Part shown: piece after piece, positions 17,913 to 26,757 of the stretch
Numbering within the stretch: position 1 is the stretch's first letter
Layout of the letters: every line of letters starts with the position of its first letter
Assembly: GCF_900101765.1 (NCBI RefSeq)
Contig: NZ_LT627735.1
Span: 2,325,501 to 2,389,500, forward strand
Reading direction: 5' to 3'
Length of the DNA: 64,000 nt
Source: Nonlabens sp. Hel1_33_55
GTDB taxonomy: Bacteria > Bacteroidota > Bacteroidia > Flavobacteriales > Flavobacteriaceae
The notes under the pieces: model-generated
Told to the model about the DNA's origin: nothing
The model's input: only the letters and a program-made list of their open reading frames with translations
The model's database searches: none
Program-made: the position numbers and the translations under genes

Positions 17913-19172
17913 TTATTCTGTTCTAAGTGCATCCACAGGCTTCATTTGCGTCGCTCTTGAAGCTGGAATAAATCCAGCCAATAAACCAGCAATTACTAAA
18001 ATGAGCAATGCGATGAAAATCACGTTGATATTTACTGTTGGGTTTGCAAAATTCTCTACGGGACCACTACTATCGAGTATGGTATTCATGATCCATATCA
18101 CTCCTGCAGAAAAAGCTATTCCTGCAAATCCAGCGGCTAGAGTCAATACGACGCTTTCTTGTAATATTTGTGCTTTGATATCCCAAGGCGTTGCACCTAA
18201 GGCTCTTCGTACTCCTATTTCGTTCGTTCTTTCCTTTACCACGATCAACATAATGTTGCTGATTCCAATACCACCAGAGATCAAGATCAATCCGCCAACA
18301 AAGAAGCCTACAAATGAAAGAATGTTGAACAGACCATTGACTTTGGCAAATTGTTCTGCAATATCATAATTACCTAAAGCGCGTTCATCATTGGGATGGA
18401 CGCTGCGCTGTTCTTTTATAGTTGCGAGAATTTGTGGTTTGAGTTCTGTGATGCTATAGCCATCGTAAGCGGTTAACGCCATGAATCCTACGTTGTCACC
18501 AGAGTTGAATGATTTGGCAAACGTGGTAAAAGGTAAATAAATGGTATTGGCATCTTCTTCTGTGTCCCCAGAACTATTTGGGTTTTGGAATACTCCAACC
18601 ACTTTGAAGTTCACACCATTAATGGAAATATAAGTGCCAATAGGATCTACACCGACATCGTACAATGTTTTTACAACGTCAACGCCTATTACCGCTGACT
18701 TTAAATTATTGTCAATATCTGAATAGCTAATAAACCTGCCCTTGATAATATCCATGGGCTGCTGGTTGATGAATTCTGGATAATCACCGCTTATTTCAAA
18801 GGCTCCTGTTTTTTCATTGCGTGTGACGTTGTTGGCACCACGATAACCGCCTAATCGAAATCTAGGGGAAACATATTTAAGTTGTGGAAATTTCTGTTTG
18901 AGGACATCTACATCACCTATCTTCAAATCAAAGCGGCGGCCTTTTTCAAAACCTTTATAAGGCATGGAGGTACTCTGTGCCCACATGAACATGGAATTAG
19001 TAGCAAAGTCACCAAAGTCTTTACTTACTCCAGTTTTCAAACCATTTGTCATGGCGAGTAGCAAAACCAAAATAAGGATACCCCAAAAAACACCAAACGC
19101 AGTCAAAAAGGTTCTAAACCTATTTGCGTTAAGCGCTTCTAATATTTCATTCCAACGATCTTTGCTAAACAT
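17913..19172 (-). CDS. MacB-like ABC transporter permease, second copy
   Basis: 419 residues: the N-terminal membrane helix (about 18-42) is preceded by RFRTFLTAFGVFWGI, then a MacB periplasmic core domain. Three C-terminal helices form the FtsX domain, with VKERTNEIGVRRALGATPWDI, the family coupling loop. The ATPase is a separate gene (20414), unlike E. coli MacB. It probably exports a small hydrophobic compound, peptide or lipoprotein; substrate unknown. It starts 1 bp after the other permease. Confidence 0.88.
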   Translation of the reverse strand: MFSKDRWNEILEALNANRFRTFLTAFGVFWGILILVLLLAMTNGLKTGVSKDFGDFATNSMFMWAQSTSMPYKGFEKGRRFDLKIGDVDVLKQKFPQLKYVSPRFRLGGYRGANNVTRNEKTGAFEISGDYPEFINQQPMDIIKGRFISYSDIDNNLKSAVIGVDVVKTLYDVGVDPIGTYISINGVNFKVVGVFQNPNSSGDTEEDANTIYLPFTTFAKSFNSGDNVGFMALTAYDGYSITELKPQILATIKEQRSVHPNDERALGNYDIAEQFAKVNGLFNILSFVGFFVGGLILISGGIGISNIMLIVVKERTNEIGVRRALGATPWDIKAQILQESVVLTLAAGFAGIAFSAGVIWIMNTILDSSGPVENFANPTVNINVIFIALLILVIAGLLAGFIPASRATQMKPVDALRTE

Positions 19173-19173
19173 A

Positions 19174-20421
19174 TTATTCGTCTCTTAAGGCTTCGATGGG
19201 TTTTATGTTTGCCGCTCTACGCGCTGGAATATATCCAGCAATAGCTCCAGCAACAATTAAAAGTATCACGGTGGTTAGTGATGTTCTTAAATCTGCTTTA
19301 GGATATTTAAGAAAGTCAGTTTCCACTAGTGGACTTATAGCTTCCATGGCTAGGACACCGGCGAACAATCCTATAAACCCTGCGATCGCGGTGATGAAAA
19401 TAGCTTCTTGAAGAATCATTCCAGTAATTTGTGAAGGTAGTGCTCCCAACGCCTTGCGGATTCCTATTTCCTTTGTTCTCTCTTTTACTATGATGAGCAT
19501 AATATTACTTACTCCTACAATTCCAGCAATGATTGTTCCTATACCGATGAACCAAAAAACGGCTCTTATCGTATCGATAAGACCGTAAATTTTCTGCGCC
19601 TGTTCCAATGTATTATCGACTCGCACTGCAGCACGATCATCTGGCGCTACTGCAAATCTTGATCTCAAATCCTGATCGATCGCTTGTGACATGGCCATAC
19701 TCAAATCAACAGCCTCGTCAAAGTTATCGCTCATCTTAACGGTGTATGCAATGCTTCTTATATCATCACCAGCGTTGAAAACCTGCTGCGCTGTACTTAA
19801 CGGTATGAACAACCTAGATTCCTCACGATTACCGCCTGGATCTGTATAAACGCCTACAACCTGAAAGTTGATATTATTATTTAATAGAATGGTTTTATTG
19901 ATAGGATTTTCATCCTTAAAAAGGTCAAGCTTCATCTGGTTACCTATCACGGCGACCTTTTTCTTCTCATCAATATCTGTCTGATTAAGAAAGCGACCTG
20001 AAACCATAGATTGGTTCTCTATAAATTGCTGATCTGCATTAGCGCCTTCAATACGGTAATTACCTTGTTGTTGCTGGTAATTTACTTGTCCGCCCCATGT
20101 AGAATAAGTCCCAGTTTTATATTCAATCTGCTCATCGTATTTCTGACTCAGATTATCATAATCACCGTTGCGCAATTGCAACCTGCGCCCTGGGTTGAGT
20201 CCGTTGTAGCTTTTGGTAGTGATTCCGGTTCGGATGGATATCCTATTGGTGGCATCACTTTCAAATTCTGACTTTACACCGTTCTCGATTCCGTTGGAGA
20301 AACCCATTAGGATCACTAGAATAAAAATTCCGAGAAATACAGAAAATGCAGTTAAAAACGTACGTAGTTTATTCTTACGAATGGTTTCAAAAATCTCTTG
20401 CCAGCTTTCTATATTAAACAT
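19174..20421 (-). CDS. MacB-like ABC transporter permease, first copy
   Basis: 415 residues with the same architecture as the neighbour at 17913. It has the N-terminal helix after KLRTFLTAFSVFLGIF, a MacB periplasmic core, and FtsX-domain helices with VKERTKEIGIRKALGALPSQI. It ends ARRAANIKPIEALRDE. It overlaps the ATPase gene by 8 bp, so translation is likely coupled. Confidence 0.88.
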   Translation of the reverse strand: MFNIESWQEIFETIRKNKLRTFLTAFSVFLGIFILVILMGFSNGIENGVKSEFESDATNRISIRTGITTKSYNGLNPGRRLQLRNGDYDNLSQKYDEQIEYKTGTYSTWGGQVNYQQQQGNYRIEGANADQQFIENQSMVSGRFLNQTDIDEKKKVAVIGNQMKLDLFKDENPINKTILLNNNINFQVVGVYTDPGGNREESRLFIPLSTAQQVFNAGDDIRSIAYTVKMSDNFDEAVDLSMAMSQAIDQDLRSRFAVAPDDRAAVRVDNTLEQAQKIYGLIDTIRAVFWFIGIGTIIAGIVGVSNIMLIIVKERTKEIGIRKALGALPSQITGMILQEAIFITAIAGFIGLFAGVLAMEAISPLVETDFLKYPKADLRTSLTTVILLIVAGAIAGYIPARRAANIKPIEALRDE

Positions 20422-21115
20422 GACTCATGGCTTTTACTTGATCCACCAGCGTATCATCGATAATACGACCATCTTTGAGATTGACAATACGTTTTGTCAT
20501 TTGAGCAATATCTGGTTCGTGTGTAACGACCAGAATGGTACGGCCTTCATCGTTGATGCCTTGAATAAGGTCCATCACTTCATAAGAAGTTTTGGTATCC
20601 AGTGCACCTGTTGGCTCATCTGCCAGTAATACTTTTGGGTCACTGGCAAGCGCTCTTGCAATAGCTACACGCTGTTTTTGTCCACCAGATAGTTGATTAG
20701 GCAAGTGATCTGCCCAGTCTGCAAGTCCTACCTTTTCTAGATAGTGCATGGCGCGTTCTTCACGTTCCTTTCTGGGAAGTTTTTGATAATACAACGGTAA
20801 AGCCACATTATCAATGGCATTTTTGTAACTGATAAGATTGAACGACTGAAAAATAAATCCCAAGAACTTGTTGCGATACTTTGCAGCAATCTTTTCATTG
20901 AGGTTTTTGATGGGTGTGCCGTCTAGTGTATAGCTGCCTTCATCTGCCTCATCCAGCATTCCCAATATGTTGAGTAGCGTCGATTTTCCTGAACCTGAAG
21001 ACCCCATGATAGAGACCAACTCACCTTCTTTTACATTAAAATTGATTCCCTTGAGAACGTGTAGCGAGTTGCTACCCGTTTTATATGACTTGTGTAGGTC
21101 TTTTATTTCAATCAT
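20414..21115 (-). CDS. MacB/LolD-type ABC transporter ATPase
   Basis: 233 residues with Walker A GSSGSGKSTLLN (about 37-48), Q-loop FIFQSFNLIS, signature LSGGQKQRVAIARAL, Walker B VLLADEPTGALD and switch His in VVTHEPD. It is the first gene of the pump operon running to tsaB. The 83 bp between it and the upstream small membrane protein gene has no clear terminator, so readthrough from the oxidase cluster is possible. Confidence 0.92.
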   Translation of the reverse strand: MIEIKDLHKSYKTGSNSLHVLKGINFNVKEGELVSIMGSSGSGKSTLLNILGMLDEADEGSYTLDGTPIKNLNEKIAAKYRNKFLGFIFQSFNLISYKNAIDNVALPLYYQKLPRKEREERAMHYLEKVGLADWADHLPNQLSGGQKQRVAIARALASDPKVLLADEPTGALDTKTSYEVMDLIQGINDEGRTILVVTHEPDIAQMTKRIVNLKDGRIIDDTLVDQVKAMSHV

Positions 21116-21198
21116 GGATCAATTTTTCAGCGCACGAGAGTGCAGCTATATAGACTCCAAAAAAACCTAATAGTTACACTATAGCTGTTAAGAATCCG

Positions 21199-21417
21199 TT
21201 AATTCAATTTTTTACGTGTGGTACTGCGATAAATCATGTAGATAATACCTCCAACTAGCAAATATGGAAAGATCATTAAATAAGTAATCCCATTGTTCAG
21301 ACCTTCAGCTTCGGCATTGCTACCGTCACTTTCTATAACGGCGCGGCACATGGCACATTGCGCTTTCGCGAAAGCGGAATAAAGAAGAACTACAGTAAAT
21401 ATGACAATCTTTTTCAC
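21199..21417 (-). CDS. Small membrane protein with CxxC, oxidase cluster
   Basis: 72 residues from a GTG at 21417, 5 bp after the DUF420 stop; a longer frame to 21498 lies inside that gene and is not credible. The signal-like helix is IVIFTVVLLYSAFAKAQ, then CAMCRAVIE with a CxxC. One further membrane helix follows (YLMIFPYLLVGGIIYMIY). Its position at the end of a cytochrome oxidase assembly cluster suggests a role in respiratory assembly, possibly copper or haem handling; this is inference. The palindrome at 21362-21375 encodes AFAKA. Confidence 0.72.
   Translation of the reverse strand: MKKIVIFTVVLLYSAFAKAQCAMCRAVIESDGSNAEAEGLNNGITYLMIFPYLLVGGIIYMIYRSTTRKKLN
21362..21375. repeat. GCTTTCGCGAAAGC palindrome, in small membrane protein gene
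   Basis: Perfect copy encoding AFAKA directly before QCAMC. Confidence 0.9.
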
Positions 21418-21422
21418 CTGAT

Positions 21423-21944
21423 CTAATAATAGGGTTGCATGAATACGTAAACCAAAACTCCTGTGATGGCGATATAAAGCCATATAGGAAAGGTCCATCG
21501 TGCTATTTTCTTATGTCGTTCAAACCTCTTATTCCATGCAAAATACATGGTATAAAGTACTAACGGCAATATTATGGCAGAGAGTAAAATATGTGAGACA
21601 AGTATAAAAAGATAGAGAACTCGCAGTGGCGCGTCTTCTGGATAGGGAACCGGCTCGTTGCTGATTTTTGATATGACATAGCTCACTAAAAAAATCGCAC
21701 TGATGACAAAAGCCGTGGTCATAACGGCACGGTGTGCGGTACGGTTTCCATTTTTTATTAAGGTGAATCCAGTAATTAACAACAATGCTGTACTACCGTT
21801 GAGTAAGGCATGAAATAAAGGGAACAAACCAGAATCCACACCTAGGAAGTTGTAACGTTCTGGCATAAACATAAGAACCACTACCACTAATGGAACTACT
21901 ATTGAAATCGCGATAATGATGGCTGGGCCGCGTTTTTCTAACAT
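21423..21944 (-). CDS. DUF420 (CtaM-like) membrane protein
   Basis: 173 residues, about five membrane helices. LFPLFHALLNGSTALLLITGF and HRAVMTTAFVISAIFLVSY carry the conserved histidines of DUF420, a family that includes CtaM, needed for cytochrome oxidase maturation in Bacillus-type bacteria. It lies 2 bp after the SCO gene and is probably co-transcribed with it. Confidence 0.85.
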   Translation of the reverse strand: MLEKRGPAIIIAISIVVPLVVVVLMFMPERYNFLGVDSGLFPLFHALLNGSTALLLITGFTLIKNGNRTAHRAVMTTAFVISAIFLVSYVISKISNEPVPYPEDAPLRVLYLFILVSHILLSAIILPLVLYTMYFAWNKRFERHKKIARWTFPIWLYIAITGVLVYVFMQPYY

Positions 21945-21946
21945 GT

Positions 21947-22648
21947 TTATTTATTTAAAAGGGTTTCTGCATCTTCAGTAATCTCTTTAAGCATTGCAGG
22001 AAAATCATTTTCTTCAATACCACTGTAAACTTTTATCCAGTTGCCATAAGCGTCTTTTCTAGATCTTATGTAACCTTCTTGATCCACAAGAGCAAAATTA
22101 CCACTATGCTCAAATCGTATGGCTGGATCATCACTTTCTCCAACGAATGAACTAAAGCCCTCACGAGCTAATTTATAGGTGTCTAATTTATCGCCTGTTA
22201 AAAATTGCCAGATAGAATCATTTGCCTGGTAACGTGCTGCATATTCCTTCAACACTTCTGGCGTGTCGTTAGCTGGATCAATGCTTATCGACACTGACAT
22301 ATAATCATCATATTTAGAGAGTTTGTCTGTGACGATGGACAGATTGCGGCTCATAGGTGTACAAATCGTAGGGCAGGTTGTGAAGAAAAAATCTAGGATG
22401 TACACTTTTCCTAAAAGCGTTTCATTAGTTACTGTATCTCCATTTTGGTTCACAAATTCAAAGTCTGGAACCTTATTAAATTTATAGAGAAATTTGTCTG
22501 CTACTGGATCACGATCTTCACTGCGGTTGCTATCCACGACTTTATCCTTCTGGATGTAGTCAACAATGTTGGTAACCGCAAAATATCCAAAGATCAAAAT
22601 GATGATCCCTAATCCTATATAATAAGGTGTGTTATTCTCTCTACTCAT
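21947..22648 (-). CDS. SCO1/SenC-family copper chaperone
   Basis: 233 residues: N-terminal anchor (about 10-27), thioredoxin-fold domain with the copper motif TTCPTICTPM (CxxxC) and the third ligand His in FEHSGNF. SCO proteins deliver copper to, or reduce, the CuA site of cytochrome c oxidase subunit II. It overlaps the upstream 232-residue gene by 8 bp. Confidence 0.9.
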   Translation of the reverse strand: MSRENNTPYYIGLGIIILIFGYFAVTNIVDYIQKDKVVDSNRSEDRDPVADKFLYKFNKVPDFEFVNQNGDTVTNETLLGKVYILDFFFTTCPTICTPMSRNLSIVTDKLSKYDDYMSVSISIDPANDTPEVLKEYAARYQANDSIWQFLTGDKLDTYKLAREGFSSFVGESDDPAIRFEHSGNFALVDQEGYIRSRKDAYGNWIKVYSGIEENDFPAMLKEITEDAETLLNK

Positions 22649-23339
22649 CGTCCTTTATTTGATCGTCACGATTTTTCTTGAAGGCAAATCTATATTCTGC
22701 TAGCAAGACGCGCATGTCATCGATCATTGTTTTTTGCAATGCGGCTACACTTTCTGTGTCGTACCCATAAAGTTCTGGGTCTTCATCATCTGCCTCACGA
22801 CCTCTTAAGGAGGCGTCTTTGTCAAAGATGAAGGCAAAATTGGAAGAAAGATCTGGATTGAGCTGCAAATCAGAATCAAGCGTGTTGAAAAACTCCTTGA
22901 TCTGAGCATCAGTGGCAGTAATAAAATGCCAGTCTTCAATATCTGTAGTGCCACGCATTTGTGAACGCATCTCTTCTATATCTGCAATACCAGCTTGCGG
23001 AATGATCGAAATCATCTGGAACGTATCAAACTCATGAAATTCCTTATAGATCTTCTCATTGATATTAGAAACATATCCCAATCTATCATAAGGCTTACTT
23101 CCCAAGAAGGTAATTACACTAACGCTATCCAGTAGTTGAACTTGATCTCCTTCTAACGTTCTAAAACTTTCTAGAGATCCAACCGATTCCTTCATTACCG
23201 GCAGCGTATCAAAGTGATGTTTGCCACCTAAAAAGAATAGATAAGCAACTAATGGCAGAGCAAACAAGACTACCAAAACAAAATACTTGGCAACCTTATT
23301 CGTTTTTTTGATCTCGTAAGAATCTTTCTTTTCTGACAT
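22641..23339 (-). CDS. SCO-like membrane-anchored protein lacking the copper cysteines
   Basis: 232 residues, anchored near residues 18-40, then a domain that resembles the SCO thioredoxin fold. VSVITFLGSKPYDRLGYVSNI sits where SCO proteins have the CxxxC loop, and DLSSNFAFIFDKDASLRGR where the ligand His follows. No cysteine is present in the protein, so it cannot bind copper in the SCO manner. It overlaps the true SCO gene by 8 bp, so translation is probably coupled. An accessory or scaffold role in oxidase assembly is inferred. Confidence 0.7.
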   Translation of the reverse strand: MSEKKDSYEIKKTNKVAKYFVLVVLFALPLVAYLFFLGGKHHFDTLPVMKESVGSLESFRTLEGDQVQLLDSVSVITFLGSKPYDRLGYVSNINEKIYKEFHEFDTFQMISIIPQAGIADIEEMRSQMRGTTDIEDWHFITATDAQIKEFFNTLDSDLQLNPDLSSNFAFIFDKDASLRGREADDEDPELYGYDTESVAALQKTMIDDMRVLLAEYRFAFKKNRDDQIKDDE

Positions 23340-23348
23340 CTTTAGGTA

Positions 23349-23374
23349 TAAAAAAGGACGGAAAAACCGTCCTT
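23349..23374 (-). terminator. Internal terminator after subunit IV gene
   Basis: On the minus strand AAGGACGG, loop of Ts, CCGTCCTT then TTTTATA. It lies between subunit IV and the SCO-like gene, so transcription of the assembly genes downstream may be attenuated. Confidence 0.75.
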
Positions 23375-23397
23375 AATATGTTTGTAGTTAGTATCGC

Positions 23398-23802
23398 CTA
23401 GAAGTCAAAACTTACAGCGGCGTTCTTGTAAACCTCATAGATATAATCACCTTCTACTAAAAGAATAGCGATCAGATAAATGATCAAGAAAACAGCGGTC
23501 CAGACGACGGCTCTTCTCAATCCACTTACCTCGTCACGCATGTGCATGAAGTCCCAAGTAATGTAGTATGCTTTAACTAATGTAAGAATGATGAAAATCC
23601 AGTTGAGAAATTTCAAAGCTAGAAATTCGCCATTAAGAAAATTAGGCTTAATAACACCTAATGCTACTTCAACAATAGTTATGAGAGAAAGAAAAATAAG
23701 AACTCCCCAAATTTTCTGGACGTTGTTCTTGAACTTCAACTTGCCTCTAAAGATTGCTAGTTTATGTTCATTATGTTCTGCGTGTGATGCGTGATCTGCC
23801 AT
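23398..23802 (-). CDS. Cytochrome c oxidase subunit IV (bacterial type)
   Basis: 134 residues with three hydrophobic helices: IWGVLIFLSLITIVEVALGVI, FLNWIFIILTLVKAYYITWDF and AVVWTAVFLIIYLIAILLV. The MHMRDE segment after the second helix fits PF03626-type subunit IV. The His-rich start (ASHAEHNEHK) is common in the family. It is co-linear with the subunit III genes, 17 bp downstream of the larger one. Confidence 0.85.
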   Translation of the reverse strand: MADHASHAEHNEHKLAIFRGKLKFKNNVQKIWGVLIFLSLITIVEVALGVIKPNFLNGEFLALKFLNWIFIILTLVKAYYITWDFMHMRDEVSGLRRAVVWTAVFLIIYLIAILLVEGDYIYEVYKNAAVSFDF

Positions 23803-23819
23803 CTTGATTTCTTAAAAAA

Positions 23820-24818
23820 TTAAACGAGGTAGAAGAATGTAAATACAAATACCCAAACAAGGTCTACAAAGTGCCAGTATAAACCGACCTTCTCTACCAT
23901 CTCATAGCTTCCTCTACGCTCATAAGTTCCCAAAAGAACGTTGAAGAAAATAATCAAGTTGAAGATAACTCCAGAAAATACGTGGAAACCGTGGAATCCA
24001 GTAATGAAGAAAAAGAAGTCTGCAAATAATGGTGCTCCATATTCATTTTCAGTCAGATTAGCACCTTCCACAACACTTACTGCTTGATTATCTAATTTGA
24101 AAAGCGATTCTTCTCTAGACAAAATAGTCTTTTCAGACGCTCCAGTTTCTTCATTAACTTGAAGAAGTTGGGTACGAATTAATAGGTCTGGTCTCGCTGC
24201 AAAGCCTTGTTGTACTTCAGATAGTGTGTAGGTAGCATTTTCATATCCAGAAGATTCATACCATATCCCTTCGCTTTGACCATATGGTTGCACCTGTCTA
24301 GGTCCAACGGTAACAAACTCTTCAAGTGCTACTCTTTCGCCTTGAGCGTCAACAAACTGCAATATTTTACCACCTTTTGTTTTGACTGCTCCATATTCAC
24401 CAGCGATAAAATTCTTCCATTCCCAAGCTTGAGAACCAACGAATATCAAACCACCTATAACTGTAAGTAAGAGATAAAAAGCAACCTTTTTGCGGTTCAT
24501 ATAATGCCCAGCATCTACAGCTAGTACCATAGTAACTGACGACCCAATAAGTATAAACGTCATCAATGCTACATAGAACATCGGCGCATCTACACCATGC
24601 ATAAATGGGAAGTGATTAAACACCTCATCTGCTATAGGCCATTCCTCGATAAACTTGAATCGGGAAAATCCATAGGCAGCAAGAAAACCAGAAAACGTAA
24701 GCGCATCTGACAAGATGAAGAACCACATCATCAACTTTCCATAACTCGCGTTGAGTGGTCGTGTGCCGCCACCCCATTTTTGGCCTTCTGTACCAGTAGC
24801 AGCTACCGTCGTATCCAT
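23820..24818 (-). CDS. Cytochrome c oxidase subunit III, long form
   Basis: 332 residues. Helices and motifs of haem-copper oxidase subunit III are clear: KLMMWFFILSDALTFSGFLAAY, then FFFITGFHGFHVFSGVIFNL and GLYWHFVDLVWVFVFTFFYL at the end. A soluble insertion of about 100 residues (roughly 130-230) separates the third helix from the conserved C-terminal half, as in other Flavobacteriia to my knowledge. Subunits I and II are not in this window. Confidence 0.9.
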   Translation of the reverse strand: MDTTVAATGTEGQKWGGGTRPLNASYGKLMMWFFILSDALTFSGFLAAYGFSRFKFIEEWPIADEVFNHFPFMHGVDAPMFYVALMTFILIGSSVTMVLAVDAGHYMNRKKVAFYLLLTVIGGLIFVGSQAWEWKNFIAGEYGAVKTKGGKILQFVDAQGERVALEEFVTVGPRQVQPYGQSEGIWYESSGYENATYTLSEVQQGFAARPDLLIRTQLLQVNEETGASEKTILSREESLFKLDNQAVSVVEGANLTENEYGAPLFADFFFFITGFHGFHVFSGVIFNLIIFFNVLLGTYERRGSYEMVEKVGLYWHFVDLVWVFVFTFFYLV

Positions 24819-24855
24819 ATCTTGAGATTAGTTGTAATAAGTCGCAAAAATAGGT

Positions 24856-25446
24856 CTAAAAAATATCTTTAGCAAAAACTAAAAACAATAGTAAATAGAT
24901 CCATAATATATCTACAAAGTGCCAGAACATTGAGCCCAGCTCAAAACCCAATAGGTTTTCACTTGTATATTTTCCTCTTATCGTTTGTACCGTCATTACG
25001 GTAAGTGCGATCAAGCCAGCAACAATGTGGGCAAGGTGCGCCACGACTATGACATAAATAAAGGAAGCATTCACATTGCTGGCCGCACCAGTAAAGCGGT
25101 ATCCCATTTCAATAATAGAATTGAAACCCATGAACTGCATAATGACAAAAATAGTTCCCAATACAAAAGTGATCACGGTAAAAATCATCGCGGCACCTTT
25201 ATCTCCTTTTTTAATCAAGCTCTTTGCAAGCCATAATGTCAAACTACTCAATAAAATCACTCCAGTACTATAGAAAAACTCTGATGGCATATCAATATCC
25301 ACCCAATCTCTTCTACTACTACTCACCACATAAGCACTCGTCAATCCAGCAAACATCATGACAAGGCTGGCAATGGCAAACCACATCATCTGTTTTTTGG
25401 ATCGAGCTAACTTTTGCTCAATGGGTAATTCCGTTACATCTGTCAT
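24856..25446 (-). CDS. Cytochrome c oxidase subunit III family, short form
   Basis: 196 residues, five helices, with subunit III signatures FIYVIVVAHLAHIVAGLIAL and GSMFWHFVDILWIYLLLFL. It shares the end of the haem O synthase gene by one base and precedes the long subunit III by 37 bp. Two subunit III-like genes in a row are usual in this phylum; how they divide the work is not evident. Confidence 0.88.
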   Translation of the reverse strand: MTDVTELPIEQKLARSKKQMMWFAIASLVMMFAGLTSAYVVSSSRRDWVDIDMPSEFFYSTGVILLSSLTLWLAKSLIKKGDKGAAMIFTVITFVLGTIFVIMQFMGFNSIIEMGYRFTGAASNVNASFIYVIVVAHLAHIVAGLIALTVMTVQTIRGKYTSENLLGFELGSMFWHFVDILWIYLLLFLVFAKDIF

Positions 25447-26339
25447 TATCTTATAAATTTATCTATCACGTAGATGATCTGTATTAATGTTATATAACTC
25501 ACACTAACCAGCATGAGTTTGCGCGCTACCGCATTCGTTCTTTCCCTAAATAATTTGACTGAATAATATAAAAACCAAAGTCCCAACAGTAAGATCACCG
25601 CAGCACTCCATAAGGTCATGTATAAAGAACCAGTCACGCCAAAAGCTGGGATCAACGACACCGCAATCGTCCATATCGTATAAAGAACAATCTGAATCGC
25701 CGTACCACGATCTGCATTTCCTGTGGGCAACATTTCAAAGCCACCAGCTTTGTAGTCGCTTTCCAGCATCCATCCTATCGCCCAAAAATGCGGAAATTGC
25801 CAGAAAAACTGCAACATAAATAATGTTCCAGGCTCAATGCCAAAACTACCACTCGCTGCTACCCAACCCAACATATACGGAATCGCTCCAGGAAAGGCAC
25901 CCACAAAAACGCATAGCGGAGTTCTCGTCTTCAACGGCGTATATACCGCAGCATATAGAATAATACTCAGCGCACCGAAGAAAGCCGTAGGCCAGTTGAT
26001 CAAGTACAATAAGTAAACACCTGTCAAGGCCATGGTCAGGCCAAAAATCCAAGCATGGTTCACCGCTATTCTTCCGGTAGGAATAGGCCGGTTCATCGTG
26101 CGTTTCATGAGCGCATCGCGATCCTGTTCAATGATTTGGTTGAAAACGTTTGAGGATCCTACGAGAAAGTAACCACCTATACATAGCAAAACGACCGTTA
26201 ACCAGTCATAAGTGACAGCACCTAAAAAGTATCCGGCGATAGAAGAAAACACGACAACGATAGACAGGCGCGGCTTTGTGATTTCCACATAATTGGCCAG
26301 CATTCCGGGAGATTTCGCTATGGCTTGTGCCTCACTCAA
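25446..26339 (-). CDS. ctaB: Haem O synthase (protohaem IX farnesyltransferase)
   Basis: UbiA-family prenyltransferase: ITKPRLSIVVVFSSIAGY, the Asp-rich motif NQIIEQDRDALMKRTMNRPI and several helices. It farnesylates haem B to haem O for the oxidase. The open frame extends to 26411, but a TATCTTTG -7 box at 26362-26369 lies inside that extension. I therefore chose the TTG at 26339 (reading SEAQAIAKSPGMLANYVEI); an ATG at 26303 is the alternative. It heads the oxidase cluster. Confidence 0.88.
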   Translation of the reverse strand: MSEAQAIAKSPGMLANYVEITKPRLSIVVVFSSIAGYFLGAVTYDWLTVVLLCIGGYFLVGSSNVFNQIIEQDRDALMKRTMNRPIPTGRIAVNHAWIFGLTMALTGVYLLYLINWPTAFFGALSIILYAAVYTPLKTRTPLCVFVGAFPGAIPYMLGWVAASGSFGIEPGTLFMLQFFWQFPHFWAIGWMLESDYKAGGFEMLPTGNADRGTAIQIVLYTIWTIAVSLIPAFGVTGSLYMTLWSAAVILLLGLWFLYYSVKLFRERTNAVARKLMLVSVSYITLIQIIYVIDKFIR

Positions 26340-26361
26340 AAGTGTCGTTTTTAAGGGTTTG

Positions 26362-26369
26362 CAAAGATA
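26362..26369 (-). promoter_or_regulatory. ctaB: Candidate -7 box (TATCTTTG) for ctaB
   Basis: Exact TAnnTTTG match, 22 bp upstream of the chosen TTG start; it decides against the longer frame. Confidence 0.65.
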
Positions 26370-26433
26370 CCCTACAACGCCTTTGTAGCAAAGCAAATAA
26401 CAGCCTTTCAAGAAGTATGTTAAAGATGAGTCC

Positions 26434-26446
26434 GCTTTCGCGAAAG
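26434..26446. repeat. Altered 14-bp palindrome, intergenic
   Basis: GCTTTCGCGAAAG followed by T instead of C. Confidence 0.75.
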
Positions 26447-26637
26447 TGAGGAGTAAATAAGCTTATTTGCAAGTGAAATGCATTTCTTAAAAACGCTCCT
26501 TCTCGACTGCCGCTCGAAGCGGCTTGCAAAAGTTTAAAACCACAATTGCCCATAAACCAATGTCGAGCGACAGCGCTGCGCTGAGTTTACCGAAGCGTCG
26601 AGACATGGTTCTTGCACAAATTACAGTACTACCTGTC

Positions 26638-26658
26638 ATCCTGAACTCGTTTCAGGAT
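26638..26658. repeat. Hairpin repeat ATCCTGAA...TTCAGGAT
   Basis: 8-bp arms with a 5-base loop, preceded by GTC; a common type of small intergenic hairpin. Confidence 0.7.
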
Positions 26659-26705
26659 CTGCTAGATTATTGTTCCCAGGACATGTTCACTCAAGATCAA
26701 CGAGA

Positions 26706-26724
26706 CGCTGAAATGAATTCAGCG
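26706..26724. repeat. Hairpin repeat CGCTGAA...TTCAGCG
   Basis: 7-bp arms around ATGAA; related copies at 48179-48199 and, degenerate, at 51399-51417. Confidence 0.7.
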
Positions 26725-26757
26725 TGAAAGTTTGATGAGAGCAAACACACTTAAATA

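Larger units (their letters stand above)
26340..26757. other. Repeat-rich intergenic region between ctaB and leuS
   Basis: Holds the ctaB promoter, an altered palindrome (26434), a CTCGACTGCCGCTCGAAGCG element (26508-26527), a degenerate CTGAGTTTACCGAAG repeat (about 26561-26608) and hairpin repeats at 26638-26658 and 26706-26724. Short open frames here are repeat-derived and not credible genes. Confidence 0.7.

Noticed and set aside
26340..26411. Longer N-terminus for haem O synthase
   Set aside because: The TATCTTTG promoter box lies inside it and the extra residues do not look like the family.
26524..26727. Open frame in the ctaB-leuS gap
   Set aside because: Composed of repeat-family sequence (CTGAGTTTACC and CCTGAACTCG elements), so unlikely to be a gene.
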